Shown here: positions 34,588-42,949 of the stretch, in pieces
Position numbering within the stretch: the stretch's first letter is position 1
Layout of the letters: each line of letters begins with the position of its first letter
Assembly: GCF_024919275.1 (NCBI RefSeq)
Contig: NZ_JANWGH010000002.1
Location: 372,001-436,000 of the forward strand
Source: Algoriphagus limi
GTDB lineage: Bacteria > Bacteroidota > Bacteroidia > Cytophagales > Cyclobacteriaceae
Length of the DNA: 64,000 nt
Direction: 5' to 3'
The notes under the pieces: generated by a model
Database searches by the model: none
Told to the model about the DNA's origin: nothing
The model's input: only the letters and a program-made list of their open reading frames with translations
Made by a program: the position numbers and the translations under genes

Positions 34588-36096
34588 TTATTGGCTGGAT
34601 AATATATCCTCCACAAAAGATCGAATATCCTTTGCCAAGGCCTCAAAATCTTCTCTTCGGTTATACATCATGTGTCCCGCCTCGTAATATTTCATTTCGA
34701 TTCTTTCCTGTGGAAAATCATGCCTTGCAAATGTAAATTCCGCATCGAAAAAAGGAGTAATTAGATCATAATAGCCATTGGCAACCATGACTCTCATTTT
34801 GGTGTTTCGATGCATCACTTCACTCAATCCTCTTGCAGTACTCACAAAGCTCGGTTCCCAATAACTTCCATCAGGAACAGGCCTCCAACGCCATTTCCCA
34901 CCGATTTCTCCATTAGATGACAAATAGGGAGTTTCCATATCCACCCCTAAATCATTGAGCAAATAAGCATTGAATGCGGCAGTATAGGCTCCCTCAGTCA
35001 TGTAATCGCTTGGATCACCTAATACAGGACCTTCTGCAACTTGGTCAGTCTCCTCTGCAGCAAAGCGACCATCCAAGGTTCCAATAGCCATCCCCTCCTC
35101 TCGGAGAAGTTCTTTTTTGAAGCGATGCATCAAAACTTGGTTATCTGATCGAAGAATGTATTCTTTATCCAATCCGGTAAAATAAGCTAGCTTCTCAGCA
35201 ATTTGCTCCTGTTTATCTTTCGGTAGATTTTGACCTTCAAAAAGAGCAGGCAGGTATTCCCGATAAGCAAAATCCCGCGCTTCCTGAGCAAATTCCTCCA
35301 GACTTTTCCCTTCCCCAGCTTTTCCATGATATTTGGCTGTCACGGCCATGGAAGGCAAATAGGTGAAGAAAGAGGTCAAATTATCCTGCCATGAGGAAGA
35401 TCCTCCGTAATCCAAAGCTTGGGAAATTAGGATTAATCCATTTAGAGCCACATGCTGTCCATCCCCTTCCAAAACTTCGGCAACCTTGGCAGCTCGAGTC
35501 GTTCCAAAACTTTCTCCTGCCAAAAACTTAGGCGCCTGCCAGCGATTATTTTCACGAATCCAAATCCGAATAAAATCAGCAACAGATTGAGCATCCTCCA
35601 CCAATCCCCAATAATCTTCAACTTTCCCTTTTTCAGTAACTCGGCTAAAGCCCGTACCAATCGGATCTAAAAAAACCAAATCAGCCAAATCCAATAAGGC
35701 CATCGAGTTTGACTCCGTAGTGTAAGGAGCCGCTCCATCATCTTCTTTGGCATCCGAGTCAACACGGACCACCTTCGGCCCAAAAAATCCCATATGCAAC
35801 CAAATGGAAGCGGAGCCCGGTCCACCATTAAAGATAAAAATCACAGGCCGAGATTGATCGGCTCCCTCTTTGATATAACTCGTACTCCAAAAAGAAGCAG
35901 TGACTTCATCTTTGGAATTTTTGAGGAAAGTTTCTTTAACCACGGATTTATAATTAATTCGCTCTCCATTGAAAACACCCGTATGGTTTCGCTCAAAAAA
36001 CCGAGGACTTCGCTGAATAGTAGCTGAATCTTGAGCGAAGCTGAGTTCTGCAAAAGACAAAAACAGAAGTAGGAAAATCGGTAAAATTTTTCTCAT
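34588..36096 (-). CDS. Exported S10 family serine carboxypeptidase
   Basis: A 502-residue secreted peptidase with signal peptide MRKILPIFLLLFLSFAELSFAQ. The alpha/beta-hydrolase catalytic Ser196 lies in GESFGTT; the oxyanion segment NGGPGSASIW is at 90-99. The catalytic Asp and His are probably those of GYYDLITPF and EAGHMMYNR near the C-terminus. It removes C-terminal amino acids from peptides in the periplasm at acid-tolerant pH, as is typical for S10. It lies three bases downstream of csaA in the same direction; the 3' end converges on the GH3 gene with no gap. Confidence 0.93.
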   Translation of the reverse strand: MRKILPIFLLLFLSFAELSFAQDSATIQRSPRFFERNHTGVFNGERINYKSVVKETFLKNSKDEVTASFWSTSYIKEGADQSRPVIFIFNGGPGSASIWLHMGFFGPKVVRVDSDAKEDDGAAPYTTESNSMALLDLADLVFLDPIGTGFSRVTEKGKVEDYWGLVEDAQSVADFIRIWIRENNRWQAPKFLAGESFGTTRAAKVAEVLEGDGQHVALNGLILISQALDYGGSSSWQDNLTSFFTYLPSMAVTAKYHGKAGEGKSLEEFAQEARDFAYREYLPALFEGQNLPKDKQEQIAEKLAYFTGLDKEYILRSDNQVLMHRFKKELLREEGMAIGTLDGRFAAEETDQVAEGPVLGDPSDYMTEGAYTAAFNAYLLNDLGVDMETPYLSSNGEIGGKWRWRPVPDGSYWEPSFVSTARGLSEVMHRNTKMRVMVANGYYDLITPFFDAEFTFARHDFPQERIEMKYYEAGHMMYNRREDFEALAKDIRSFVEDILSSQ

Positions 36097-36099
36097 GAC

Positions 36100-36438
36100 T
36101 TAAAATAATTTGGCCCCATTTGGGATTTTTCGTTCAACAGTAATAAGGACTACCCGACCTTGTTCATCAGGAAATCCAGTAATCAAAACTTCAGACATAA
36201 AGTCTGCAATTTGTCGAGGTTTAAAATTTACTACACAAACCACTTGGCGCCCTATTAATTCTTCAGGGGAATAAAGGTCTGTGATCTGAGCAGAGGATTT
36301 TTTAATCTCTAGTTCGGCACCCAAATCAACCCAAATTTTATACGCCGGTTTTCTGGCTTTTTCAAAATTTTCAACTCGAATTATGGTACCCGCGCGAAAC
36401 TCTAATTTGGCGAAATCTTCGTAGTCAATCGTTTGCAT
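36100..36438 (-). CDS. csaA: CsaA-type tRNA-binding domain protein
   Basis: A 112-residue single-domain tRNA-binding (OB-fold) protein. Conserved segments are [15 protein letters not shown] (about 8-22), the pair of [10 protein letters not shown] and [20 protein letters not shown] (split, about 46-86), and the terminal PNGAKLF. ATG at 36438 is preferred; two extra upstream codons start with TTG. CsaA was described as a secretion-linked chaperone in Bacillus and binds tRNA or peptides. It precedes the S10 peptidase in an apparent two-gene unit. Confidence 0.92.
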   Translation of the reverse strand: MQTIDYEDFAKLEFRAGTIIRVENFEKARKPAYKIWVDLGAELEIKKSSAQITDLYSPEELIGRQVVCVVNFKPRQIADFMSEVLITGFPDEQGRVVLITVERKIPNGAKLF

Positions 36439-36511
36439 AGACAATTTTTTTATTAATTTTAGAAACCTTTTACAAAACTCTCAGTTTAAAACAGGTAAGC
36501 TCTACTTAAAG

Positions 36512-36874
36512 ATGTCAAGAAAATCAATATTTTCTTTTTCCAAAGTTGGATTCTTCCTCTGTTCCCTTTTGGGTTTCTGTCTTTTGTCAGAAAAATCTAT
36601 GGCTCAGACGGAACAAGATAAGCCAATTATGGAAAATAGTCGTCCCCAAGACAAGGTAATTCTCGAAGAGGATTTGGGACTGCATCACGAGCCTTTAATC
36701 ACTCCAAATGCAGCCAAGCCTAATCAGGAGTCAAAAAACATCTCACCTCTTATCCCTTCTACGCCTATCCGAAGGGAAGTCGTGATCGGACCAGAAGGAA
36801 AGAAAACAGAAACTCCTTCTACCTTGTCATTTAATATTTTCCTATACGTATTGGAAAAATTCAAAGCGAATTAA
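36512..36874 (+). CDS. Small secreted protein, unknown function
   Basis: A 120-residue protein with a signal peptide (hydrophobic core VGFFLCSLLGFCLLS, cleavage after SMAQ, residue 32). The mature 88 residues are polar and Pro-rich, with no predicted fold (EEDLGLHHEPLITPNAAKP), and the last 15 (SFNIFLYVLEKFKAN) could form an amphipathic helix. It diverges from csaA and is closed by a good terminator. No family recognised. Confidence 0.6.
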   Translation: MSRKSIFSFSKVGFFLCSLLGFCLLSEKSMAQTEQDKPIMENSRPQDKVILEEDLGLHHEPLITPNAAKPNQESKNISPLIPSTPIRREVVIGPEGKKTETPSTLSFNIFLYVLEKFKAN

Positions 36875-36895
36875 TTTGTGTTTTCTTAATAAATA

Positions 36896-36926
36896 AAAAG
36901 GGACCTTCTTATACGGTCCCTTTTTT
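36896..36926 (+). terminator. Rho-independent terminator
   Basis: GGGACC (36900-36905) pairs with GGTCCC (36915-36920), extended by A-run/T-run pairing, with six T residues after the stem. Confidence 0.88.
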
Positions 36927-36980
36927 ATGCAATTTGGTTAGATATTTCGGCTAATGCTTTGCCTCTCTAATGAATAAAAA

Positions 36981-37715
36981 TCATCCTTCTTGTAGGAACT
37001 TTTCTAAATCATTTAGAGAGATTTTCCCTTCGAAATAGGCTCTTCCAAATACAGCCGAATGAACTCCCATATCCCGAAGTGCTCTAAAATCATCGATTCC
37101 TCGAACTCCCCCACTTGCTGCTAACTGAATAGAGGAGAATTTCTCCAGAATACTTTTATACAAATCAAAATTAGGCCCTTCCATTACGCCATCCCGTGTC
37201 ACATCTGATACTTTGAGGTACTTCAATCCACGATCATAGAAGAATTGAATATGATCGTAAAGGTCAATACTGGTTTTCTTCAGCCAACCTCTGATTTTGA
37301 TTTTATGGTCTGTAGGATTGGTATCTGCCGCCAGGTTTATTTTTTCCCGTCCATAAGAAAGGATGAATTGAGCAAATCGCTCTGGATAATTGGCTGCAGC
37401 TGAAGAGATGGTTACTGTTTTAGCTCCAAACTCAAAGCATTTGATTACATCTCCATCGGTGGAAACCCCTCCAGTGAAATCAACTTTGAGATTGGTATAT
37501 CCTGCTATCGCTTCCAGTATGTGGTAATTCTTGGGTTCTCCTCGTCTCGCTCCATCCAAGTCAACAAGGTGAAGCCTTTTAATTCCAATGGATTCAAATT
37601 CTTGGGCAATTCCCAAAGGATTGGATGATACCACCTCCTCGGTAGCAAAATCCCCGCGCTCTAGGCGCACACATTTGCCATTGATCAACCAAATAGATGG
37701 TATTATTTCAAACAT
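36981..37715 (-). CDS. HisA-like TIM barrel lacking the first catalytic aspartate
   Basis: A 244-residue protein of the HisA/HisF family (phosphoribosylformimino-AICAR-P isomerase fold). Family landmarks are intact: INGKCVRLERGDF (11-23), VDLDGA (51-56), FTGGVST (80-86), Asp131 in LAADT, DVTRDGVMEGPNF (171-183) and ASGGVRG (200-206). But the N-terminal IIPAxDL motif reads IIPSIWL: Trp9 replaces the catalytic Asp of HisA. The gene is also far from any other his gene. It is therefore probably a paralogue with another activity, or an inactive one, rather than the histidine enzyme. Confidence 0.85.
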   Translation of the reverse strand: MFEIIPSIWLINGKCVRLERGDFATEEVVSSNPLGIAQEFESIGIKRLHLVDLDGARRGEPKNYHILEAIAGYTNLKVDFTGGVSTDGDVIKCFEFGAKTVTISSAAANYPERFAQFILSYGREKINLAADTNPTDHKIKIRGWLKKTSIDLYDHIQFFYDRGLKYLKVSDVTRDGVMEGPNFDLYKSILEKFSSIQLAASGGVRGIDDFRALRDMGVHSAVFGRAYFEGKISLNDLEKFLQEG

Positions 37716-37880
37716 AATTAGTTGTTATTGAGGTGATTTATAATTTAAGCATTAAAAATTTGAATCCTAAAGATAATACACAAGTAGGCTACCCTTCCAA
37801 AATCTTCCTCAAAACTTTACATTTTTTTAAACAAAAAGCCCCGAATTATAGGATTTCCTTACCTAGTCATCTATTATTTT

Positions 37881-38936
37881 TCAAAATATCAATTTTGCCA
37901 CTTTCCCTTTAGCTCCGGAAGCCCAGACACTTTCTCCATTCCTACTTTTGAAAACTGCGTGAAAACCTTCCGATGAAAACTTTTGCCAGAAACCTCCTCC
38001 ATTTTCAGAATAATCCGATCCAGATGGTCCAACTGCAATCAACCAAGAGTTTTTCGAGAAGTAGGTTATTCCAGATCTATATCCTCTTGGTGAAGTATCC
38101 TTTTTCTCCTTCCAAGCCTTTGTATTTTTATCAAAAACTCCCCAATTCTTATCAGTATCCTCAGGCTTCAAATAATCCCCACCAACAACCACTATTTCCT
38201 CATTATCAACCTCTACAAGCGAAAATATTCCTTGTGATGATTCACCCTGAATAATTGGTGTGGAATACCGAAACCAAGTTTTACCACGGTCTGGAGAATG
38301 ATGTAGAAAGGAATAACTTCCACCAGTCCCCAACCAAATATCATCCCCCCTTGCAGAAAGTGAGCTAGCCGAAGCTGCAAAACCAGCCTCTCCCTCTTCT
38401 GCTTTCGGCAAGGAATCTAATAATGTCCAAGTATTTCCTTGATCCAAAGTTTCATAGATCATCCATAACCCGTCTACTGGATCGCCAAAAACATAGCCTC
38501 GGTTTTCATCTGCAAAACTGATCCCATCAAAAAATGCCTGTTCAGATTCTGCAAGTTTCAATTCCCAGTTCTTACCTCCATCTGAAGTTTTATAGATTTG
38601 GGCAGGCTGCCCAGCTGTAACGGCGATTGCATTTTCAGCATCGAAGGCATGAATAGAACGGAAATCAACCGTATCCATTCCTCCGATTACTCCGGTTTCC
38701 CAAGTCTCTCCTCCGTCTACAGTCCTTAACCAAGTTCCTCCAGAACCGCTAGCCCAAGCAACTTCATCCGAGACAGGGCTAAGCCCTCTGAGCGATGCTT
38801 CAGTGGGGGTATTAAAAATCTTCCAATCTGTTGGCTTGGAAGTAACTTCGGCTTCTTTTTGACTTTGGCAAGAAAAGGCCCCAACCAGAAATCCAATTTC
38901 CAGTAAGATGATTAAGGCTTTTTTAACTTTTAACAT
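37881..38936 (-). CDS. Ycf48-like beta-propeller lipoprotein
   Basis: A 351-residue lipoprotein (lipobox GAFSC, Cys23). The mature part is a propeller of Ycf48/BNR-type repeats with blade turns such as WLRTVDGGETWETG, IYKTSDGGKNWELK, IYETLDQGNTWTL and HHSPDRGKTWFRY. It is the last gene of a five-gene leftward operon of exported proteins and overlaps the preceding TIM-barrel gene by 14 bases. Such proteins are often auto-named oxidoreductase because of this context, but no redox motif is present; a structural or assembly role is more likely. A larger T9SS-exported Ycf48-type protein diverges from the top of the same operon. Confidence 0.85.
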   Translation of the reverse strand: MLKVKKALIILLEIGFLVGAFSCQSQKEAEVTSKPTDWKIFNTPTEASLRGLSPVSDEVAWASGSGGTWLRTVDGGETWETGVIGGMDTVDFRSIHAFDAENAIAVTAGQPAQIYKTSDGGKNWELKLAESEQAFFDGISFADENRGYVFGDPVDGLWMIYETLDQGNTWTLLDSLPKAEEGEAGFAASASSLSARGDDIWLGTGGSYSFLHHSPDRGKTWFRYSTPIIQGESSQGIFSLVEVDNEEIVVVGGDYLKPEDTDKNWGVFDKNTKAWKEKKDTSPRGYRSGITYFSKNSWLIAVGPSGSDYSENGGGFWQKFSSEGFHAVFKSRNGESVWASGAKGKVAKLIF

Positions 38937-39837
38937 CTACTTTTCGATAGGCATCAATCAATGCTAATTCGCCCTCTTTACCCGCTTGAGCATTCCCATG
39001 CTCCATACCCAAAATCCCCTTGAATCCTTTTTTATGGATATATTCAAATACATTTTGGTAGTTTATCTCACCAGTCCCCGGTTCTTTTCTACCTGGATTA
39101 TCTCCGATTTGAATGTAAGCGATTTCATCCCAAGTTTTTTCCATGGTAGCGATGAGATTCCCCTCGTTTCTTTGCATGTGATAGATATCGTAAAGGATTT
39201 TGCAGGAAGGACTCCCTACAGCCTGGCAAATCATAAATGTCTGATCAGCATGTCGCAAAAAGAGATCAGGATTGTCACTCAAAGGCTCCATCACCATGGT
39301 CAGTCCATGAGGTTCGAATATCTCAGCTCCCCGCTTCATAGCCTCAATAACATTCGCTGTTTGAATTCCAAGAGGTAAATTCCGCTCAAAATATCCAGGA
39401 ACAACCGTCATCCATTTAGCATTTACTCGCTTGGCGGTATCCACAGCGGCACGACAAGTCTTGAGAAAATTATCCATAAACTCCTGCTTGCCTGTAGCCA
39501 AGGAAACCTTCCAATTATCTCCTCCATCAATCACAAAGACACCCATTCGCATGCCCAATTCATCCAAGGTCTTTCCTATTTGCTCCTGAACTTCCACGGG
39601 TCGCTGAAGCATTCCATTGTCTTCAAAAGATCGAAAACCCTGATCTGCCATGAATTTAAGTTCGTCAATTATTCCTCCAGGAGCATGATTTTTAAACATG
39701 CCAAAATGTGGAGCAAAATCCAGGGTAAAAGCATCAGCCTTCTTTTTATCAAGGGAACTTGGGAAGGCCAAGCCCCCGGAAACACCCATCAAAGCACCGC
39801 TTAATCCTACTTTTTTTATAAATCCTCTTCTTTTCAT
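38923..39837 (-). CDS. Tat-exported sugar-isomerase-like TIM barrel (hydroxypyruvate isomerase type)
   Basis: A 304-residue AP-endonuclease-2-like TIM barrel. The N-terminus MKRRGFIKKVGLSGALMGVSGG is a twin-arginine signal (RRGFIKK), so the folded enzyme is sent to the periplasm. Metal-binding acidic/His residues of the Hyi/xylose-isomerase-like family are seen in TMVMEPLSDNPD, ILYDIYHMQRNEG, YIQIGDNPGRKEPGTGEINY (split) and GILGMEHGNA. It sits four bases after a Tat-exported Gfo/Idh/MocA gene, so it probably isomerises or epimerises the keto-sugar product. Confidence 0.88.
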   Translation of the reverse strand: MKRRGFIKKVGLSGALMGVSGGLAFPSSLDKKKADAFTLDFAPHFGMFKNHAPGGIIDELKFMADQGFRSFEDNGMLQRPVEVQEQIGKTLDELGMRMGVFVIDGGDNWKVSLATGKQEFMDNFLKTCRAAVDTAKRVNAKWMTVVPGYFERNLPLGIQTANVIEAMKRGAEIFEPHGLTMVMEPLSDNPDLFLRHADQTFMICQAVGSPSCKILYDIYHMQRNEGNLIATMEKTWDEIAYIQIGDNPGRKEPGTGEINYQNVFEYIHKKGFKGILGMEHGNAQAGKEGELALIDAYRKVDVKS

Positions 39838-39840
39838 GGC

Positions 39841-41157
39841 TTAAATCACTTTAGTTTTTCCTGGAATGGCATGCGGATAATATCCATCCTCATTTGGAAG
39901 GATTTTAGGAAGAGCATCCCAAGCAAGTTCATCTGGGAATAGATCTACTGTACCATTCAGAGCTTCATCCCAAGTAATGACTTTTCCGGAATAGGTTGCA
40001 TAGCGCCCCATAATGGATGTCATGGTGCTTTTTGCGGCATTTTCGGCATCCGCAAATTTGTACTCTCCATTGACCAGAGCAGCCCAAAGCTCATCATGCT
40101 CTTGTTGATAAGGATTTGGATTATTTTCTCGGTCATGCGTATAAAGGGCATTTCCCTTCCAATCTGTCAAGTTTCCATGATTTCCAGCACTGAGATAGGC
40201 CGTACCTTTTGTTCCTTGAAAAGTTTCATCCACTCGATTGGCTGCTCCTGGAAAATGTCGGCATTCACTATGGATAACTGAGCCATCTTCGTAGGTAAAG
40301 GTCAATACATGATGATCAAAGATCTCACCATGATCTTTTCCAGTACGGACTAATCTTCCCCCGGTACCTTCTGCTTTTACAGGATATCCCTGCTTTACCC
40401 AGTTGGCCACATCAATGTTATGCACATGTTGTTCAGTAATGTGATCCCCACAAAGCCAATTGAAATAATACCAATTTCGCATTTGGTACTCCATCTCAGT
40501 TTGGCCTGGCTGACGTTCTCGTACCCATACACCCCCATCATTCCAATACACCTGACCTCCAATAATGTCTCCGATTTCTCCATCATGAATTCTTCGAATC
40601 GTTTCCCGGTAATTGTTTTGGTAATGCCGCTGTAAACCAACCACCACATTCAATTTCTTAGCCTTGGCTTCTTCAGCTGCTGCCAAAACACGACGAATCC
40701 CAGGAGCATCAGTTGCCACAGGCTTTTCCATAAAAATCTGTTTGCCTTGACGAACTGCCTCCTCAAAGTGACTTGGCCTAAATCCTGGAGGTGTTGCCAA
40801 AATCACCACATCCGCCTCTGCAATAGCATGCTTGTAGGCATCGAATCCTACAAATTGTTTTTCTTGGGGAACCTGAACTTTTTCAGGACCATATTTCGCC
40901 AAAATAGGCTTTAGGCTATTTTCCAATCGGTCCTGAAAGGCATCCGCCATGGCTACGAGTTTTATTGGATGCCCTGTTTCAAACGCTTGAAAAACTGCTC
41001 CAGTACCTCTACCCCCACATCCAATCAAAGCTAGTTTCAGGTGATTATCAGGAGCAGCATAAGCTCCTGGTGTTGTAAATGGAGAAGTCATCAGTCCTCC
41101 TGCTACTAGGGCAGAACTTTTGATAAAGGTGCGTCGGGATGAGTCTGTTTTCATCAT
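39841..41157 (-). CDS. Tat-exported Gfo/Idh/MocA family oxidoreductase
   Basis: A 438-residue NAD(P)-binding oxidoreductase. The canonical twin-arginine signal SRRTFIK is at residues 7-13, followed by ALVAGGLMTSPF. The Rossmann motif is LALIGCGGRGTGA (about 42-54), the catalytic EKP motif is MEKPVATDA (about 141-149), and HITEQHVHNIDVANW (about 238-252) supplies the active-site His/Asp. Tat export as a folded protein suggests that the tightly bound nucleotide is carried along and recycled in the periplasm. It lies in the operon between a SUMF1-fold gene and the TIM barrel; together they fit keto-sugar chemistry such as 3-keto-glycoside turnover (inference). Confidence 0.9.
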   Translation of the reverse strand: MMKTDSSRRTFIKSSALVAGGLMTSPFTTPGAYAAPDNHLKLALIGCGGRGTGAVFQAFETGHPIKLVAMADAFQDRLENSLKPILAKYGPEKVQVPQEKQFVGFDAYKHAIAEADVVILATPPGFRPSHFEEAVRQGKQIFMEKPVATDAPGIRRVLAAAEEAKAKKLNVVVGLQRHYQNNYRETIRRIHDGEIGDIIGGQVYWNDGGVWVRERQPGQTEMEYQMRNWYYFNWLCGDHITEQHVHNIDVANWVKQGYPVKAEGTGGRLVRTGKDHGEIFDHHVLTFTYEDGSVIHSECRHFPGAANRVDETFQGTKGTAYLSAGNHGNLTDWKGNALYTHDRENNPNPYQQEHDELWAALVNGEYKFADAENAAKSTMTSIMGRYATYSGKVITWDEALNGTVDLFPDELAWDALPKILPNEDGYYPHAIPGKTKVI

Positions 41158-41169
41158 GTTATTTTAGGT

Positions 41170-42135
41170 TTAATAGTCATCGATTGGTGCTTGCCCATAA
41201 TAGGCCTTGATTTCTTCCTCACTGGGTGGATTTAATGGGCGAACAAGTCTGATTCCCAGAAATGGAGCCTCTGGAAACCACCATTGGCTCTTTGGAATCT
41301 GAGGGTCAATCTGTTTCCATTTAGGATCACTGACAAATCTTCGGGTAGAACTGATTTCATTAGCTGAATGCTTAAAACTTCCTCCACGGACAACCCGAGG
41401 ATATAGATTCAAAGAGGGATTAATCGGGTTTTCTTTGGGAGAGCTTTTATAATATTCCGGATCATATTGATCGGAAGTCCATTCCAAGACATTCCCATAT
41501 ATGTCATACAAACCCCAAGGATTCGGTTTTTTCTGGCCTACTTGCTGAGTGGTTTCATTTGAATTCTCTTTTGTCCAAGCATAATCAGACAAAAGATTAG
41601 AATCTTCTCCAAAAAAATATGGGGTATTTGATCCGGCTTTAGCGGCATATTCCCACTCCGCTTCAGTAGGTAATCGGTAAAAAAATCCAGTCTTAAGATA
41701 TAACCAATGACAGAATTGAATGGCCCCATACTGAGTCATTCCAACGGCAGGCTTTCCTTCCTTTCCCATCCCAAAAGTCATATCCAAATAAGGTAAAGAG
41801 GGACGGGAAAGCCCATCTACACGATCCCCGATTGGCTCCTCAGAAATAGCTAATTCATAATTTTTGTCTACAAAAAGCTCAAAAATATCCCATGTTACCT
41901 CATGAGTCCCCATCCAAAAAGCATCCAATTCAACCAAATGAGCTGGTTTTTCATCCTCTCTGATGCTTTCATCAGCCCCCATCTCAAAAGACCCTTTAGG
42001 AATCGGAGTCATGGAAAAACTCAGGCTTGTACCTGGAATTTTTTGATCATAAGCTTCGAAAGCTTGATTCTTGGAATTCACACTCTCACCTTGGAGAAAA
42101 AGGACTAAAGAAAACCAGAAAATAAATTGAATCAT
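41170..42135 (-). CDS. Exported SUMF1/FGE-fold protein without the catalytic cysteines
   Basis: A 321-residue protein with a signal peptide (MIQFIFWFSLVLFLQGESVNS). The formylglycine-generating-enzyme fold is clear: GSFEMGADESIREDEKPAH (split, about 49-67), FWMGTHEVTWDIF, YRLPTEAEWEYAAKAG (about 155-170), GLYDIYGNVLEWTSDQY and VVRGGSFKHSANEISSTRRF (split). The two copper-binding Cys of true FGE are missing (SSTRRF in the usual SYCxRYR place), so it cannot be an aerobic FGE; it is probably a binding or structural member, as with GldJ/GldK-type proteins. Third gene-equivalent in the exported five-gene operon. Confidence 0.87.
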   Translation of the reverse strand: MIQFIFWFSLVLFLQGESVNSKNQAFEAYDQKIPGTSLSFSMTPIPKGSFEMGADESIREDEKPAHLVELDAFWMGTHEVTWDIFELFVDKNYELAISEEPIGDRVDGLSRPSLPYLDMTFGMGKEGKPAVGMTQYGAIQFCHWLYLKTGFFYRLPTEAEWEYAAKAGSNTPYFFGEDSNLLSDYAWTKENSNETTQQVGQKKPNPWGLYDIYGNVLEWTSDQYDPEYYKSSPKENPINPSLNLYPRVVRGGSFKHSANEISSTRRFVSDPKWKQIDPQIPKSQWWFPEAPFLGIRLVRPLNPPSEEEIKAYYGQAPIDDY

Positions 42136-42153
42136 GAGCTGGGTAATCAGGGC

Positions 42154-42807
42154 TTACATTCTTTTTACAACCTCTTTTTTAGGGATTCTTATGGACCACA
42201 TTCCCCGCAGATCACCAATTTTATGTCCTTTTGCTTTATCCTCAGGATAGAGTTCCTCTAAAACCTTGAGCGTTTCATCATTGATTTCTTTCCCAGGTTC
42301 ACCATGACAGCTTAGGCAAAGTCCACCCGGTATCACAATCGCTTTTGTGTAAAGGAATTCTTCTCCCTCATTGATTTTCTGAATATTGGGAGAAAGCGGA
42401 TTCCCATTTTCCACATCGTATTCATAAGTTTCTAGATATCGCTGCTCCATATCAGAAGGTTGATCAGCTGGATTTCGGTAGCGATTAGAAGCTCTCCTGA
42501 TTTCTACTCCATAAGGCTTTCCTACTTTCTCAAAGATCGGTAAGGCTTGAACATTGCAAAATTCAATAGCTCCTGGAATTCCTTTTTCGGAAATAGCTTG
42601 CTGTAATTGGCTGACTAATTGTTGCTGTGCCTCCATACTGATAGAATCTCCCCAAACCATTGCTTCATCAATGATTTCCGCTTCGCTGAGTTTTTTGATT
42701 TCCATCGCCTCATTCACCTCCTCAAAAACTTCTTTGGAGACTCGTTCGCCTCCTCCACAGGAACTTAAAAACACCGATATTCCAACAATTGAAAATATTT
42801 TTCTCAT
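42154..42807 (-). CDS. DUF3365 haem c lipoprotein
   Basis: A 217-residue lipoprotein (lipobox FLSSC, Cys17) with one c-type haem site, CLSCH at residues 164-168. The conserved context AIEFCNVQALPIF, GVEIRRASNRYRNPADQP (split) and a C-terminal GDLRGMWSIRIP place it in DUF3365 (Tll0287-like), a redox or sensory haem domain. It heads the leftward operon and may take electrons from the sugar oxidation that the next genes suggest. Its start at 42807 lies about 140 bases from the divergent T9SS protein. Confidence 0.88.
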   Translation of the reverse strand: MRKIFSIVGISVFLSSCGGGERVSKEVFEEVNEAMEIKKLSEAEIIDEAMVWGDSISMEAQQQLVSQLQQAISEKGIPGAIEFCNVQALPIFEKVGKPYGVEIRRASNRYRNPADQPSDMEQRYLETYEYDVENGNPLSPNIQKINEGEEFLYTKAIVIPGGLCLSCHGEPGKEINDETLKVLEELYPEDKAKGHKIGDLRGMWSIRIPKKEVVKRM

Positions 42808-42900
42808 TATGAATTACATTTTGAATAAGCTAAATCTACTAATCAATCGGCATAAATGGTAGCAATGAAGCGAATTGGTTTACTCATCTCAAAGCAAACT

Positions 42901-42929
42901 TTGACAAGTGAGGAAATCACTTAATTTTG
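42901..42929 (+). promoter_or_regulatory. Promoter of the T9SS Ycf48-type protein
   Basis: TTG (42901-42903), then 18 bases, then TAATTTTG (42922-42929), an excellent match to the Bacteroidota TTG-N17-23-TAnnTTTG promoter. Initiation near 42935 would leave a 15-base leader to the ATG at 42950 and rules out the upstream in-frame GTG at 42908. Confidence 0.65.
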
Positions 42930-42949
42930 TTTATATAGAATTCATTACA

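Noticed and set aside
37716-37880. Terminator or small RNA between the HisA-like and Ycf48-like genes
   Set aside because: The gap is AT-rich with poly-T runs but I found no stem with a following T tract.
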